A DNA stretch of 64,000 nucleotides from Planctomycetota bacterium (GCA_016350165.1 CP066225.1:2108001-2172000), one strand, 5' to 3'. Counted from the first letter of the stretch, positions 35,537-45,424 are shown. A program made the numbers and translations. Notes: a model not told the origin generated them from the letters alone.

Positions 35537-35929
35537 TTAGCGGCGAGTTGGACGGTGGGAAGTCATGATGGCGCGGCGGCCGTGACGTGCCCAGTTACTG
35601 CTTGTCGTAGCAGTGAGGGAATCCACACGACGGATCGTGTGTGGTTTGCGAACCACTGCGGCAACTGCGGCAGCGATGACAACCATGATTTCAGGATCTT
35701 CTTCATCAGAAGCTGGCTTAGCTGGAGCCGCTGCAGGTGCGGCCGCTGGAGCAGCTGCTGGTGCAGGTGTTGGCTTCGAGAGAGCGGAGTTCAAACCTTT
35801 GATCGCCCAGAGGAGCAGAATCAAAGCGGAGAACACAACGCCCATGCCGACGATCATCAGGACGAAACCGCCGTTGATCTGATCTGCCGTTGGCCAAGAG
35901 AAAGCCAGTGTTGTCAGGTTGGTGAGCAT
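35537..35929 (-). CDS. mmdD: OadG-family small subunit of the sodium-pumping decarboxylase
   Basis: 130 residues with one N-terminal membrane helix (GGFVLMIVGMGVVFSALILLLWAIKGL), an Ala-Pro-rich linker, an acidic stretch (DEEDPEIMVVIAAAVAAVV) and a basic C-terminus (NWARHGRRAIMTSHRPTRR). This is the OadG/MmdD layout. The subunit stabilises the complex by linking the soluble carboxyltransferase to the beta subunit. Confidence 0.88.
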   Translation of the reverse strand: MLTNLTTLAFSWPTADQINGGFVLMIVGMGVVFSALILLLWAIKGLNSALSKPTPAPAAAPAAAPAAAPAKPASDEEDPEIMVVIAAAVAAVVRKPHTIRRVDSLTATTSSNWARHGRRAIMTSHRPTRR

Positions 35930-36109
35930 ATTATCTCTTTCCTGTGATTAACGTTACATAAGCAGAGCGGGTCGCTCACTTTTACAAACACATTTAGTCA
36001 GGGGCTTGATGGTAATCTGTAAGGATCACCAATCATCGCTGGGAGAATCCAGCAGCCCCGGAAACTAAACAGTGCTAGTTTTTGTATGAATCGTAGAGAG
36101 AAGCGTGAT

Positions 36110-37681
36110 TTATAACGGGATGAGGCCGTGCTTCTTCTCTGGGCGAACGTCACGCTTGGATGAAAGCGCGTCGAGTGCCATCGCGATATAGTGGCGAGTT
36201 TCAGATGGCTCGATGATATCATCCACCAATTGACGCTGGCCTGCAATATATGGGGTCGAGAACTTCTCGCGATATGCTTCGATGAGCTCGTCACGCTTGG
36301 CAGCCTTATCGTCTGCAGCAGCGATTTCCTTACGGAAGACGATACCAGCAGCACCTTCAGCACCCATAACAGCGATTTCAGCTGATGGCCAAGCTGCGAC
36401 ACGGTCACAACCAAGTTGCTTAGATGACATCGCGAGGTAAGCACCACCGTATGCTTTGCGGAGCATGATGGAGATCTTTGGAACTGTTGCTGCTGAGTAA
36501 GCAAAGAGCATTTTCGCACCGTGACGGATGATGCCGCCGTACTCTTGCTGAACGCCTGGCATGAAGCCTGGGACGTCAACGAGCGTAACCAGTGGAATGT
36601 TGAACGCATTACAGAAGCGAATGAAGCGTGATGACTTGTCAGAAGCATCAATGTCGAGGCAGCCGGCTTTAACCATTGGCTGATTGGCAATGATACCAAC
36701 TGAGCGACCATTGATACGTGCGAAGCAAGTGATCATGTTCTGTGCGAATGTCTGCTGTGATTCGAGGAAATCGCCTTCATCAACGATCTTCGCGATCACT
36801 TCACGCATGTCGTAACCCTGACGTGGATTGTCTGGGATGATGCTGTTGAGTGATTCTTCAACTTCCATTGTCTCAACACGTGGACCCATTGGTGGGTCTT
36901 CCATGTTGTTCGCTGGGAGGAAGGAGAGAAGCTTCTTACAGATTTCCATTGCGTGCTTATCATCGTCAGCGACGAAGTGAACAACGCCAGAGTAAGTCAT
37001 CTGAGCTTCTGGGCCACCGAGCTGTTCAGCGGTAACTTCTTCACCAGTAACCTGCTTGATAACAGCAGGGCCAGTGATGAACATTTGTGCCTGGCGAGTC
37101 TGAATGATGAAGTCAGTCAGAGCAGGTGCGTAAGCAGCACCACCAGCACAAGGACCACAGATCAGTGAGATCTGAGGAACAACACCTGAAAGCAGCGTGT
37201 TGTGGTAGAACGTGCGGCCATAACCTGACAACGCGTCAATACCTTCTTGAATACGAGCACCGCCGGAGTCGTTGATGAACACGAATGGGCTACCTGTCTT
37301 CAGGGAAGCCTTCATCATGTTGACGACTTTTTCGGAGTGAATTTCACCAGCTGCACCACCGACTGATGTGAAGTCTTGTGAAGCAAAGTGAACAAGGCGG
37401 CCATCAACTGCACCGCAGCCTGTGATCACGCCGTCAGCAGGAATGAACTTGCCTTCCATGCCGAAGTTGACACAACGGTGTGCAGCAAATGCGTTCTGCT
37501 CTTGCATGGAATCCGGGTCTAAAAGAACATCAACGCGTTCACGAGCGGTCAGCTTACCTTGAGAATGCTGCTTCTCAATACGCTTTTCGCCGCCCATTTC
37601 GCGGATCGTCTTTTTCTTCTCGCGCAATTCGGCGATGCGATCAGCCATCGACATTTGACTGCGAGTCTTGCTCTCTGGCAT
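36110..37681 (-). CDS. mmdA: Methylmalonyl-CoA decarboxylase carboxyltransferase subunit (PccB/MmdA)
   Basis: A 523-residue carboxyltransferase of the propionyl-CoA carboxylase beta/MmdA family. It has two crotonase-like halves with oxyanion-hole glycines: FINDSGGARIQEGIDALSGYG and ICGPCAGGAAYAPALTDF in the first, and DVPGFMPGVQQEYGGIIRHGAKML and AYGGAYLAMSSKQLG in the second. It moves the carboxyl group between methylmalonyl-CoA and biotin. With mmdB, mmdC and mmdD present and no biotin carboxylase gene nearby, the Na+-exporting decarboxylase role is favoured over an ATP-driven carboxylase. GAGGAA precedes ATG 37681. Confidence 0.92.
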   Translation of the reverse strand: MPESKTRSQMSMADRIAELREKKKTIREMGGEKRIEKQHSQGKLTARERVDVLLDPDSMQEQNAFAAHRCVNFGMEGKFIPADGVITGCGAVDGRLVHFASQDFTSVGGAAGEIHSEKVVNMMKASLKTGSPFVFINDSGGARIQEGIDALSGYGRTFYHNTLLSGVVPQISLICGPCAGGAAYAPALTDFIIQTRQAQMFITGPAVIKQVTGEEVTAEQLGGPEAQMTYSGVVHFVADDDKHAMEICKKLLSFLPANNMEDPPMGPRVETMEVEESLNSIIPDNPRQGYDMREVIAKIVDEGDFLESQQTFAQNMITCFARINGRSVGIIANQPMVKAGCLDIDASDKSSRFIRFCNAFNIPLVTLVDVPGFMPGVQQEYGGIIRHGAKMLFAYSAATVPKISIMLRKAYGGAYLAMSSKQLGCDRVAAWPSAEIAVMGAEGAAGIVFRKEIAAADDKAAKRDELIEAYREKFSTPYIAGQRQLVDDIIEPSETRHYIAMALDALSSKRDVRPEKKHGLIPL

Positions 37682-37749
37682 GGCTTACATTCCTCACTGA
37701 TAAAAGTGGGTTATTAATAATTTTTAAAGCGTCGTTCGTGAGCCTGATC

Positions 37750-37766
37750 CGTTGACCATTAGGTCG
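37750..37766. repeat. Copy C of the CGACCT element (core only)
   Basis: CGTTGACCATTAGGTCG, the reverse complement of CGACCT-N2-TGGTCAACG. It lies 69 bases upstream of mmdA. Confidence 0.5.
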
Positions 37767-37941
37767 ATAACAACTAACCATTTCAAATCACCTAATACTG
37801 GTGATCATCCAAGTAAAAGCTGTTCACATACCACAATCAAACTCATCTATTGCGTCCACCCCTGTGAAGCCCATCAATCAACTTTCGAAGACTGATGAGT
37901 TTATTCAGTCACTGCATCGAACTGACTGCAGCGTATGAATT

Positions 37942-37956
37942 CTAATCATTGATTAG
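37942..37956. repeat. CTAA-N7-TTAG palindrome (mce stop)
   Basis: CTAATCATTGATTAG, a perfect palindrome, covering the mce stop. Confidence 0.65.
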
Positions 37957-38366
37957 TGATCGCCAGGCTCACAAAGCTCTGTGAGGATGCCGCGTGAAGA
38001 TTTTGGATGCATGAATGCAATCTTTGTGCCGTGAGCACCATTACGTGGCTTCTCGTCGATCATGCGGAGACCGCCTTCTTTGATTTCATCAATGCGGTCC
38101 TGAATGTTCTCAACGGTGTAAGCAACGTGATGGATGCCTTCGCCGCGTTTTTCGAGGAACTTGCTGATTGGTGAATCTTCGCTGGTTGGCTCAAGCAGTT
38201 CGATACGAACGTCGCCAACGAGGTAGAAAGCGACTTTGACCTTCTGCTCTGCAACTTCTTCAACACCTTCGAACTTGCCGCCGAGGACGTTTTCGTAGTA
38301 CTCGCGTGCTTCGTCGAGTGATTTAACTGCAACACCCAGGTGATTGATTGCTTTAGCCTTAATCAT
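37953..38366 (-). CDS. mce: Methylmalonyl-CoA epimerase
   Basis: A 137-residue vicinal-oxygen-chelate protein that interconverts (R)- and (S)-methylmalonyl-CoA. Metal-ligand positions are visible in [13 protein letters not shown] (His), the RIELLEP segment, HHVAYTVEN (His) and the final ILTELCEP (Glu). The length is typical. It sits between mutase and carboxyltransferase genes and supplies the right isomer to each. GGAGC precedes the ATG, and the stop is inside a CTAA-N7-TTAG palindrome. Confidence 0.94.
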   Translation of the reverse strand: MIKAKAINHLGVAVKSLDEAREYYENVLGGKFEGVEEVAEQKVKVAFYLVGDVRIELLEPTSEDSPISKFLEKRGEGIHHVAYTVENIQDRIDEIKEGGLRMIDEKPRNGAHGTKIAFMHPKSSRGILTELCEPGDH

Positions 38367-38433
38367 TGCTCCAGCCTTTCTGTTCTTTTAACAGGCTGCA
38401 TCTTAACGATGCATGATTATCTTTGTGTTAAAT

Positions 38434-38462
38434 AAAGCTCACCCGATTTCTCAGATGAGCTT
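38434..38462 (-). terminator. Hairpin between mutase and epimerase genes
   Basis: Minus-strand arms AAGCTCA and TGAGCTTT with a 14-base loop and TATTTAAC after it. It is a weak terminator or processing site inside the cluster. Confidence 0.45.
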
Positions 38463-38477
38463 CTAATCATCAATTAG
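38463..38477. repeat. CTAA-N7-TTAG palindrome (mutase stop)
   Basis: CTAATCATCAATTAG; covers the mutase stop. Confidence 0.6.
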
Positions 38478-40162
38478 TTGAAGGTCTCGGTGTATTGACC
38501 GAAGACGCCTTCCATTGCGTTGCAGATTTCGCCAATCGTTGCGTATTCGCGAACTGCATCAAGAATGAATGGCATCAGGTTGTCATCACCCTTGGATGCT
38601 TCAGTAAGAGCAGCGAGCTTAGCCTTAACGGTTTCTTCGCTACGATCTGCTTTAACCTTAGCAATCTTGTCTGTCTGAAGTTTACCAACAGTTTCATCGA
38701 CCTTGAACAGTGGAATCGTGTTTTCTTCTTCCACTTGGAATTTGTTCACGCCAACAACGATTCTGTCGTTACTTTCGATGGACTGACCGTAATTGTAAGC
38801 CGATTGTTCGATTTCCTTCTGCACGTAACCTTGCTCGATGGCGGAGACCATGCCACCCAGTTCATCGATTTTTTCGATATAGGCAAGGGCCTCGGCCTCG
38901 ATCTTATCTGTGAGCTGTTCAACATAGAAGCTGCCTCCTAATGGGTCGATCGTGCTAGTAACACCTGACTCCTCAGCAACAATCTGCTGTGTACGCAGTG
39001 CGACGCGAACGCTGTCTTCAGTTGGAAGCGCGAGAGCTTCGTCCTTCGAGTTCGTGTGTAGTGACTGTGTACCGCCGAGAACCGCAGCAAGCGTCTGAAT
39101 CGCAACACGAACGATGTTGTTGTCAGGCTGCTGAGCTGTCAGCGTTACGCCACCAGTCTGCGTATGGAAACGAAGCATCCATGATTTTGGATTTTCCGCT
39201 TTGAAGCGTTCCTTCATGATCTTCGCATACAACCGGCGTGCTGCACGGAACTTCGCAACTTCTTCGAGAAGGTCCGTGTGAGCTGCAAAGAAGAATGCTA
39301 AACGTGGTGCAAAATCGTCAACCTTCAGGCCAGCCTTCATCGCTGTTTCAACGTAGCAGATTGCGTCTGCAATTGTGAAACCAACTTCTTGTGCAGCAGT
39401 CGAACCTGCTTCACGGATGTGGTAGCCAGAGATTGAGATTGTGTTCCAGCGTGGAACGCTCTTCGTGCAGTACTCAAAGATATTTGAGATCAAACGCAGT
39501 GACGGCTTCGGTGGGAAGCGATAAGTACCACGTGCGATGTATTCTTTAAGAATGTCGTTCTGGATCGTACCCGTCAGCTTATCAGCTGATACGCCCTGCT
39601 TCTCACCAACAGCGATGTACATCGCGAGCAAGATCGCAGCACTTGAGTTGATGGTCATCGAAGTGGACACCTTGTCCAGTGGGATGCCATCAAAGAGTAC
39701 TTCCATGTCTGCCAGTGAGTCGATCGCAACGCCGACCTTACCGACTTCGCCAGCTGACATATCGTCATCTGAGTCGTAACCAATCTGTGTTGGCAGGTCG
39801 AATGCAACTGACAAACCAGTTGAGCCCTGTTCGAGCAAGTAACGGTAACGCTTGTTGGATTCTTCAGCAGTTGAGAAACCAGCGTACATACGCATCGTCC
39901 AAAGACGACCACGGTACATCGTTGGCTGCACACCACGTGTGAATGGATACTGACCCGGGAAGCCGAGCTTCTCGTTGTATTCCTTCATCACACTTGGTTC
40001 TGGTGTGTAAAGACGTTCCACCGGCTCATCTGAAACCGTTACAAATTCTTCTTTACGCTCTGGGAAACGACCACATGTCTTTGCGACCGGGCCTTCGTCC
40101 CATGCCTTCTTTGCTTCTGCAATCTTTTCAAGATTCGAGCATTTATCAGCCATCTTATTCAT
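38474..40162 (-). CDS. mcmA: Methylmalonyl-CoA mutase, catalytic (large) subunit
   Basis: A 562-residue TIM-barrel subunit that rearranges succinyl-CoA and methylmalonyl-CoA. [25 protein letters not shown] and [13 protein letters not shown] are the family N-terminal substrate channel, and [22 protein letters not shown] follows. It lacks a B12 domain, which is supplied by the separate 136-residue protein at 41378, as in archaeal and some bacterial two-chain mutases. The start may be ATG 40162 or ATG 40153; GGGAG suits the second better. Confidence 0.94.
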   Translation of the reverse strand: MNKMADKCSNLEKIAEAKKAWDEGPVAKTCGRFPERKEEFVTVSDEPVERLYTPEPSVMKEYNEKLGFPGQYPFTRGVQPTMYRGRLWTMRMYAGFSTAEESNKRYRYLLEQGSTGLSVAFDLPTQIGYDSDDDMSAGEVGKVGVAIDSLADMEVLFDGIPLDKVSTSMTINSSAAILLAMYIAVGEKQGVSADKLTGTIQNDILKEYIARGTYRFPPKPSLRLISNIFEYCTKSVPRWNTISISGYHIREAGSTAAQEVGFTIADAICYVETAMKAGLKVDDFAPRLAFFFAAHTDLLEEVAKFRAARRLYAKIMKERFKAENPKSWMLRFHTQTGGVTLTAQQPDNNIVRVAIQTLAAVLGGTQSLHTNSKDEALALPTEDSVRVALRTQQIVAEESGVTSTIDPLGGSFYVEQLTDKIEAEALAYIEKIDELGGMVSAIEQGYVQKEIEQSAYNYGQSIESNDRIVVGVNKFQVEEENTIPLFKVDETVGKLQTDKIAKVKADRSEETVKAKLAALTEASKGDDNLMPFILDAVREYATIGEICNAMEGVFGQYTETFN

Positions 40163-40270
40163 CTCCCGTTAGGGCTCTTTTAGCTTTCCCTCACTGTCGG
40201 GCCAGCTTTGATGATTATCTTATTTATGGGCGATCGCTCGCCCCTTTTCCCTATCTGACGATTAGAACGA

Positions 40271-40285
40271 CTAATCATCAGTTAG
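40271..40285. repeat. CTAA-N7-TTAG palindrome (between meaB and mutase)
   Basis: CTAATCATCAGTTAG in the intergenic gap; GATTAGAACGACTAATC overlaps it. Confidence 0.6.
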
Positions 40286-40331
40286 CTCCCGACCCCGACA
40301 TTAAAAAAACCTGCTTCCGTCCCTCGCGAAG

Positions 40332-41333
40332 TTAAACTTCCTGGGTGGAGTCGCAGGCCTTTTCCAAAAGCACTTGAGCAACGTCATGGACGGTGACCGT
40401 GCCTTCGATAATTTGTTTGGTTAAGTCAGGATTCGTACGTAGCTCACCAGCCAACAACATGCGTGCCTGGTCGAGTACTGATTCGCTCACATCCGCATAC
40501 ATACGCTTCTCGCGCAACGCCGGCCAATCCGAACTCTGCTCGCTCGTCCTCTTATCTAAAAGATCAACAAGCTGATCAATGTTCGTCTTGTCGGTTGCAC
40601 TCACAAGCTGCACGTCCGTCACTTCCTTCTTATCGAAGCTAAGATTCAGACTGCTCAGCAACTGCGTATGCAATTGAGCACTGCCTTCACGGTCCATCTT
40701 GTTGATCACATATAAGTCTGCGATCTCCATCAGGCCCGCTTTAAGCATCTGTATCGAATCGCCCTGACCCGGTGCCAATACAACTGTCACCAAGTCAGCA
40801 ACCTGCGTCACTTCAACCTCGCTCTGCCCAACGCCAACAGTCTCAATGATCACGACATCGCAACCAATCAGACCCATTACGCGAGCAACGCCCTTAACAC
40901 CAAGTGTTAGGCCGCCAAGGTGTCCGCGTGCAGATAGCGAACGAATAAATACATTCGAATCCGTCGCGTGACGCATCATTCGAACACGGTCACCCAAAAC
41001 TGAGCCACCTGTAAATGGGCTTGACGGATCAACCGCAATAACGCCCACTTTCTTGTCCGGATGCTTCTCACGATATTCACCAACCAACGCATCGGTCATC
41101 GTTGACTTACCGCTACCCGGTGCACCTGTAATACCCAGGAACAACCGTGGCATCGGGATCTGCTCACTCAACTCGTCTTCACGACCCTGTCGGACCGCAG
41201 CCCATGCATGGAACAACTCTGGCAATCGCCAAGGCTGATCCTCCATGAGGCTCATCAATCGCCCCGCAGCACGAACCGAAATCGGCCCATCCTTCAAAGC
41301 TATATCTACAAGTTGTATCAGATCATTCGTCAT
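40332..41333 (-). CDS. meaB: MeaB/ArgK-type GTPase, mutase chaperone
   Basis: A 333-residue P-loop GTPase. GITGAPGSGKSTMTDAL is Walker A, AVDPSSPFTGGSVLGDRVRM is the MeaB signature, ETVGVGQSEVEV is switch II-like, and NKMDREG gives guanine specificity. MeaB guards methylmalonyl-CoA mutase, gating cofactor loading and removing damaged B12. It lies between the two mutase subunit genes. The older label ArgK kinase is not supported by this context. Confidence 0.94.
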   Translation of the reverse strand: MTNDLIQLVDIALKDGPISVRAAGRLMSLMEDQPWRLPELFHAWAAVRQGREDELSEQIPMPRLFLGITGAPGSGKSTMTDALVGEYREKHPDKKVGVIAVDPSSPFTGGSVLGDRVRMMRHATDSNVFIRSLSARGHLGGLTLGVKGVARVMGLIGCDVVIIETVGVGQSEVEVTQVADLVTVVLAPGQGDSIQMLKAGLMEIADLYVINKMDREGSAQLHTQLLSSLNLSFDKKEVTDVQLVSATDKTNIDQLVDLLDKRTSEQSSDWPALREKRMYADVSESVLDQARMLLAGELRTNPDLTKQIIEGTVTVHDVAQVLLEKACDSTQEV

Positions 41334-41377
41334 AATGCTTAACCGAAACCTTGATCAGCAAACTACTTATATCACTG

Positions 41378-41788
41378 TTAAGCCAAGCAGCTATTCAGTG
41401 TGTCAACAATTTCTTTCGCTGGTGTACCCGGGCCAAACACAGCCTTGATACCCATGGCTTCCAAACCTGGAACATCATCCGGAGGAATCGTGCCGCCACC
41501 GAACACAATAATGTCCTCAGCGCCTTTTTCCTTCAGCAAGTCCAACACACGCTTAAACAACGTGTTATGTGCACCAGATAGCAAACTCAGGCCAATCATC
41601 TTGACGTCTTCCTGAATCGCAGCATCAACGATCTGCTCAGGAGTACGACGAATGCCTGTGTAAATCACTTCAAAACCAGCATCGCGGAGGATGTGCGCAA
41701 CATACTTGGCACCACGGTCATGACCATCAAGACCTGGCTTACCAATCAGCACACGTACCTTCGCACCTGTCGCGGTACTATCGCTCAT
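41378..41788 (-). CDS. Methylmalonyl-CoA mutase, cobalamin-binding (small) subunit
   Basis: 136 residues with the B12-binding fold. [22 protein letters not shown] contains D-x-H-x-x-G, whose His replaces dimethylbenzimidazole as the lower cobalt ligand. [10 protein letters not shown] and [13 protein letters not shown] complete the nucleotide-tail pocket. It pairs with the 562-residue subunit. ATG 41788 is chosen because AAGGGA lies eight bases upstream; an ATG at 41797 directly abuts that site. It is first in the minus-strand cluster. Confidence 0.94.
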   Translation of the reverse strand: MSDSTATGAKVRVLIGKPGLDGHDRGAKYVAHILRDAGFEVIYTGIRRTPEQIVDAAIQEDVKMIGLSLLSGAHNTLFKRVLDLLKEKGAEDIIVFGGGTIPPDDVPGLEAMGIKAVFGPGTPAKEIVDTLNSCLA

Positions 41789-41888
41789 AGCAAACATTCC
41801 CTTTTCTAATTATCAGCTCGCCGATTGCGCCGGGTGGGATTCCATAACAGGACCGGCAAGGCGGGCACAGGCGTCCCACGAGTCTCAG

Positions 41889-41917
41889 AGAATAGAATCT
41901 TTCCTACCCTTTATCAA
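41889..41917 (-). promoter_or_regulatory. Probable promoter of the mutase/decarboxylase cluster
   Basis: Minus-strand -35 TTGATA (41912-41917), 17-base spacer and -10 TATTCT (41889-41894), about 100 bases before the first ATG. Confidence 0.5.
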
Positions 41918-42462
41918 GTTAACCAGCACCTTTTGTCTTTTTATGAACCCTTTCTCCTTTAAGGATATACCCTATCGACATAAACCTCCACTAAACTGAT
42001 ACTTAAAACAAATTCACCCCTCACGACCCCTTTACGCCCCCCTTTATCGGCCCACCTATTTACATCAGTGAAATAACACTTAAAATCGCGTTCCAAATAG
42101 CAAAATACACGATTCCATAGTCTTTTTTAGCACCCATGAATACCTACTTTTCGCCCCAACTCAACAACAGCCACTAACCAAAAAAACTTTTACAATTTTC
42201 AATTTTCTCCACCGCCCATCCACCGACCCCCTAATCCCCTTAACCTACTTAATCGTTTCATGACACTATCCCCGCCCTTTCATCCATCTTTTTCACATGT
42301 AATTTTGTCGCAAATTATTACAAACTTACAAAAGACGTTTGCTCCTTTAATTAATAGCAATATACTCCCATTTAACACTGTCGCAATTCGAGGGGATAAA
42401 GGGATACCGAGGCGGAGAGAGCCGACCTACACCAATCATCTCGATCATGCGATTTAATCCAA

Positions 42463-42494
42463 CCCAAGCCTCCTACCAATGCTTGGGCTTATTT
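42463..42494 (+). terminator. Hairpin ahead of the first array gene
   Basis: Arms CCCAAGC and GCTTGGG around an 11-base loop, followed by CTTATTTTG, 30 bases before ATG 42524. It may be an attenuator in the leader. Confidence 0.35.
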
Positions 42495-42523
42495 TGCTTA
42501 TATCTATATAGAGAGACAACAAC

Positions 42524-43294
42524 ATGAATCGCCTGTGCTTATCTGTCATCCGACCGATGACCCTATCCATACTTCTAATACTCACACTCATCACCACCAC
42601 AACACACGCCAACCCCATCCTCGTCGAAGGCATCGCCACCAACGAACAATTCTCCCAAGGCCTCTTCGGCGTCGCCGCTCAAGTCCAAGGCAACTACATG
42701 CACACACCACTCACCTCAGACTTCTCATCCATTAATTCCGACACCGATCTCCAAGTCACCATATCAGCACCCACTGGCAAGCAATTCGTCGTTGAATTCA
42801 CCGCGGCAGGCGATCTTGATTTCAACATCAATCACAACGCACACTTCCCCCACGACTTTGTCGCTGTCGATGAAAACTACACCGTTACAAATTTCACACT
42901 GAACAATCTCCAAGGCGACGCTCACCCCATCTTCAATGCAGGCACCGCCCTGAAACCTAAAAACAGTCAATTCGATGGTGTCTTCACCATCCCCGGCGGA
43001 CAAAATATCAATCTCAATGCAAAAACCACACTCGCTGCGAACACATCATTCACCTTCACATCCTTCACCTTCAACCTCAACATCCCCGCAAGTTCTCAAG
43101 CAACATTCCAAGGCCCATACTTCCACAGCAGCGACTTCTCCGTTCGCGGCTTCATGAACTTCGTCAATGTCCAAGATCATTTCGGACCCTTCGTCCGCCT
43201 CGGCGACATCTCCCCACCAGTTCCAGAACCCGCATCTATCTCTCTATTAGCCCTTGGCTCACTCACACTCATCCGCAAACGCCAAACAAACTAA
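42524..43294 (+). CDS. PEP-CTERM array protein 1
   Basis: 256 residues: a signal peptide (hydrophobic MTLSILLILTLITTTTHA), a beta-rich mature domain of an unrecognised family, and the sorting tail PEPASISLLALGSLTLIRKR. It shares two landmarks with the next five genes: a DTDLQVTISAPTGKQFVVEF strand pair and FTFTSFTFNLNIPASSQATF before the tail. It has an extra C-terminal segment (SVRGFMNFVNVQDHFGPF) that its neighbours lack. The leader GAGAGACAACAAC before the ATG is identical to that of gene 2. It is likely exported and processed at the cell surface. Confidence 0.82.
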   Translation: MNRLCLSVIRPMTLSILLILTLITTTTHANPILVEGIATNEQFSQGLFGVAAQVQGNYMHTPLTSDFSSINSDTDLQVTISAPTGKQFVVEFTAAGDLDFNINHNAHFPHDFVAVDENYTVTNFTLNNLQGDAHPIFNAGTALKPKNSQFDGVFTIPGGQNINLNAKTTLAANTSFTFTSFTFNLNIPASSQATFQGPYFHSSDFSVRGFMNFVNVQDHFGPFVRLGDISPPVPEPASISLLALGSLTLIRKRQTN

Positions 43295-43389
43295 CCACCA
43301 AATAGACAACAACACCGCACACGCTCCCAACTTAGTTGTGCGCGTTCGCTATCCCCTTCTGTATTACCAAACATCAGAGAGACAACAAC

Positions 43390-44097
43390 ATGCCAACAAA
43401 TATCAAAACAACCGTGCTGTTCTTATTGACATTCATCGCGCTCATTACATCCACCCACGCCGCCAACCTCAACTACGAAATCACCTTCGATAGTGAATCA
43501 GTCCAATACCAAAAGCACTATCTGACTGACGATCTCGAAGCCACAAGAGCCAACCTGCATGCCTCACATGAAACCCCAATCAACCCCAACTTCAACGCAC
43601 TCCCTGAAACCACGCTCACACTCACCGTCAAATCATCCACCGGCCGCTTCTACGCCAACTTCTCGAAAGCTGGCGTGCTAGCCTTCAGTCTTCGCACGGG
43701 CAACATCATCCATTACACAGACGCCTTCATCGATGGTAATCCTCAGATCACATTCAATGATCTACAAGCCGATTTCACACCCCAAGTCATCAATGGTTAC
43801 ACACAAGCACACTTCACAGGCCCAGCTTCAGACGGCAACAGCCTCAACATGGAATTCAATATCCCTGAGAACAAAGCGTTCTCATTCGAATCCATCACCT
43901 TCACAACCATCATCCCAGAATCTTACAGCCACGATTTCTCTAATAGCGCCAGCACAGGAGCTTACTTCCTCGGCTTAATCCTAGACCCCACAACAGAACA
44001 CGGCCAGTTCCTCTCCCTCACACCAATCCCAGAACCCGCTTCTATCTCACTGTTAGCCCTCGGCTCACTCACCCTCATTCGCCGTAAACGTAAATAA
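43390..44097 (+). CDS. PEP-CTERM array protein 2
   Basis: 235 residues. Signal peptide TTVLFLLTFIALITSTHAA, family landmarks LPETTLTLTVKSSTGRFYANF and FSFESITFTTIIPESYSHDF, and tail PEPASISLLALGSLTLIRRKRK. ATG 43390 follows the same GAGAGACAACAAC leader as gene 1. The earlier open frame from 43336 is not used. Confidence 0.82.
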   Translation: MPTNIKTTVLFLLTFIALITSTHAANLNYEITFDSESVQYQKHYLTDDLEATRANLHASHETPINPNFNALPETTLTLTVKSSTGRFYANFSKAGVLAFSLRTGNIIHYTDAFIDGNPQITFNDLQADFTPQVINGYTQAHFTGPASDGNSLNMEFNIPENKAFSFESITFTTIIPESYSHDFSNSASTGAYFLGLILDPTTEHGQFLSLTPIPEPASISLLALGSLTLIRRKRK

Positions 44098-44160
44098 AAC
44101 AACAAACCTGTCGACAAACTAAAATCCAATCGACACATCATCACCATAAAGAGAAACTAT

Positions 44161-44925
44161 ATGAATCTATATACCAAAATTGCGACAAGCTTCGCGCTTG
44201 CTGCAATCACACTTACCTCTCCATCCAAAGCCTCAGCAGATATCGACCTTTACGCAACCCTTCACAACGAAATCTCATTCACAGGCACAGGCCCAGGACC
44301 CTTCGGCCCAACCCCTGTCTCATACGCATCCGTATTCTCAACAGGCCTCGACGTCTTCGACGCACCCTTCGAAACTAATTTCGCAGAACTCGGCGACACA
44401 ACCCTTAACATCCACTTACGCTCTCCCTCAGGCCGCTTCTACGTCGACTACTCCTCAGCACTCGACGAATTCGGTTTCCCCATTGAAATCGGCAACCTCA
44501 CAGCAATGATCACCATCAGCACCCCACCAGCAGTTCCCGATTTCTCACTCGATTCCTTCACCGGCGACACCTCCGTAACCATCAATGACATCCAAAACGA
44601 ACTCGAAGAACCAATGCCCTTCAACGTTCACGCCGACCTCTACCAAAGCACCATAGATGCAATGCAGATCGACCTGCAATACGACACCACATTCTCAGGC
44701 GCCTTCTCTTTCGAATCACTCACAGTCTCAATCAACATCCCCGAAGAGTTCAACGCTGACTTCTCCAACGGCATCCCTCTCGATGTCTACGCAGAAATCG
44801 GGGCTTCCCGTGAACAAGCCATCGGCGATCACGGCCAGTTCCTCTCAGCACTCCCAGTCCCAGAGCCAGCATCTATCTCACTATTAGCCCTCGCCACACT
44901 CCCGCTCCTCACACGTCGTCGCTAA
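44161..44925 (+). CDS. PEP-CTERM array protein 3
   Basis: 254 residues. Signal peptide ATSFALAAITLTSPSKASA, an acidic mature part, landmarks LGDTTLNIHLRSPSGRFYVDY and FSFESLTVSINIPEEFNADF, and tail PEPASISLLALATLPLLTRRR. AAGAGAAA precedes the ATG. Only 63 bases separate it from gene 2, so co-transcription is possible. A strong terminator follows. Confidence 0.82.
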   Translation: MNLYTKIATSFALAAITLTSPSKASADIDLYATLHNEISFTGTGPGPFGPTPVSYASVFSTGLDVFDAPFETNFAELGDTTLNIHLRSPSGRFYVDYSSALDEFGFPIEIGNLTAMITISTPPAVPDFSLDSFTGDTSVTINDIQNELEEPMPFNVHADLYQSTIDAMQIDLQYDTTFSGAFSFESLTVSINIPEEFNADFSNGIPLDVYAEIGASREQAIGDHGQFLSALPVPEPASISLLALATLPLLTRRR

Positions 44926-45424
44926 TACAAATCAATACAGACAAAGCACAAAAGCTCGCTCCGCGCGAGCTTTTTTTGTGTAAACCCATTCATGTAACAC
45001 ATGTAAAATTTCTTACATCAAATATTTTTATCTTTTCACACATAAACCCAACCACCTCTATATAAAGAACTTCGTTCTTTTGTTCGTACATAACAATTTC
45101 ATATCGCCCAATGTCAACGCAAAAAAACAATACACAACCGCAAAGCTTTCTATATTCACAGACCATTACGCAATTTACAGAATAATACGATCTTGCGGTA
45201 CCTCACTTTTTTCGTATATTGACTCCACACTACATGCAAGCGCATCATTTCTTTGCTTGCAACATAAACCCCAATTAACTTCCTGTCGCTTTGTAGGAGA
45301 AGAAAGACATGAAGCACGCTGTCCTTCGCACGAACCATTGTCTATTCAATGCATAGACTACAGCAGCTACACATCAATATTTGTGTAGTTGCTATACCCG
45401 TATCATTTTTTAGAGGAGAAAAGA
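44926..45424. other. Spacer in the array with leader hairpin
   Basis: 499 bases. After a terminator the sequence is AT-rich and holds a frame of 102 codons (45080-45388) that I judge spurious. A 12-base stem (AGCAGCTACACA/TGTGTAGTTGCT, one G-T pair) at about 45362-45393 lies just before gene 4 and could be a 5' leader structure. Confidence 0.4.
44950..44977 (+). terminator. Terminator after array gene 3
   Basis: Arms AAAGCTCGC and GCGAGCTTT around TCCGC, then a T run. Confidence 0.88.

Larger units (their letters stand above)
41789..42523. other. Long divergent region between the mutase cluster and the PEP-CTERM array
   Basis: 735 bases, C/T- and A-rich, with no credible gene. The left end has the mutase promoter. 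A weak terminator-like hairpin lies at 42463-42494. I looked for a cobalamin riboswitch before the mutase gene and saw no B12-box sequence. Confidence 0.5.

Noticed and set aside
41789-42100. Cobalamin riboswitch before the mutase cluster
   Set aside because: No B12-box sequence or suitable fold was seen; an ordinary promoter is sufficient.
45080-45388. 102-codon plus-strand frame in the PEP-CTERM array
   Set aside because: No ribosome-binding site and unlikely amino-acid composition; overlaps leader hairpins.
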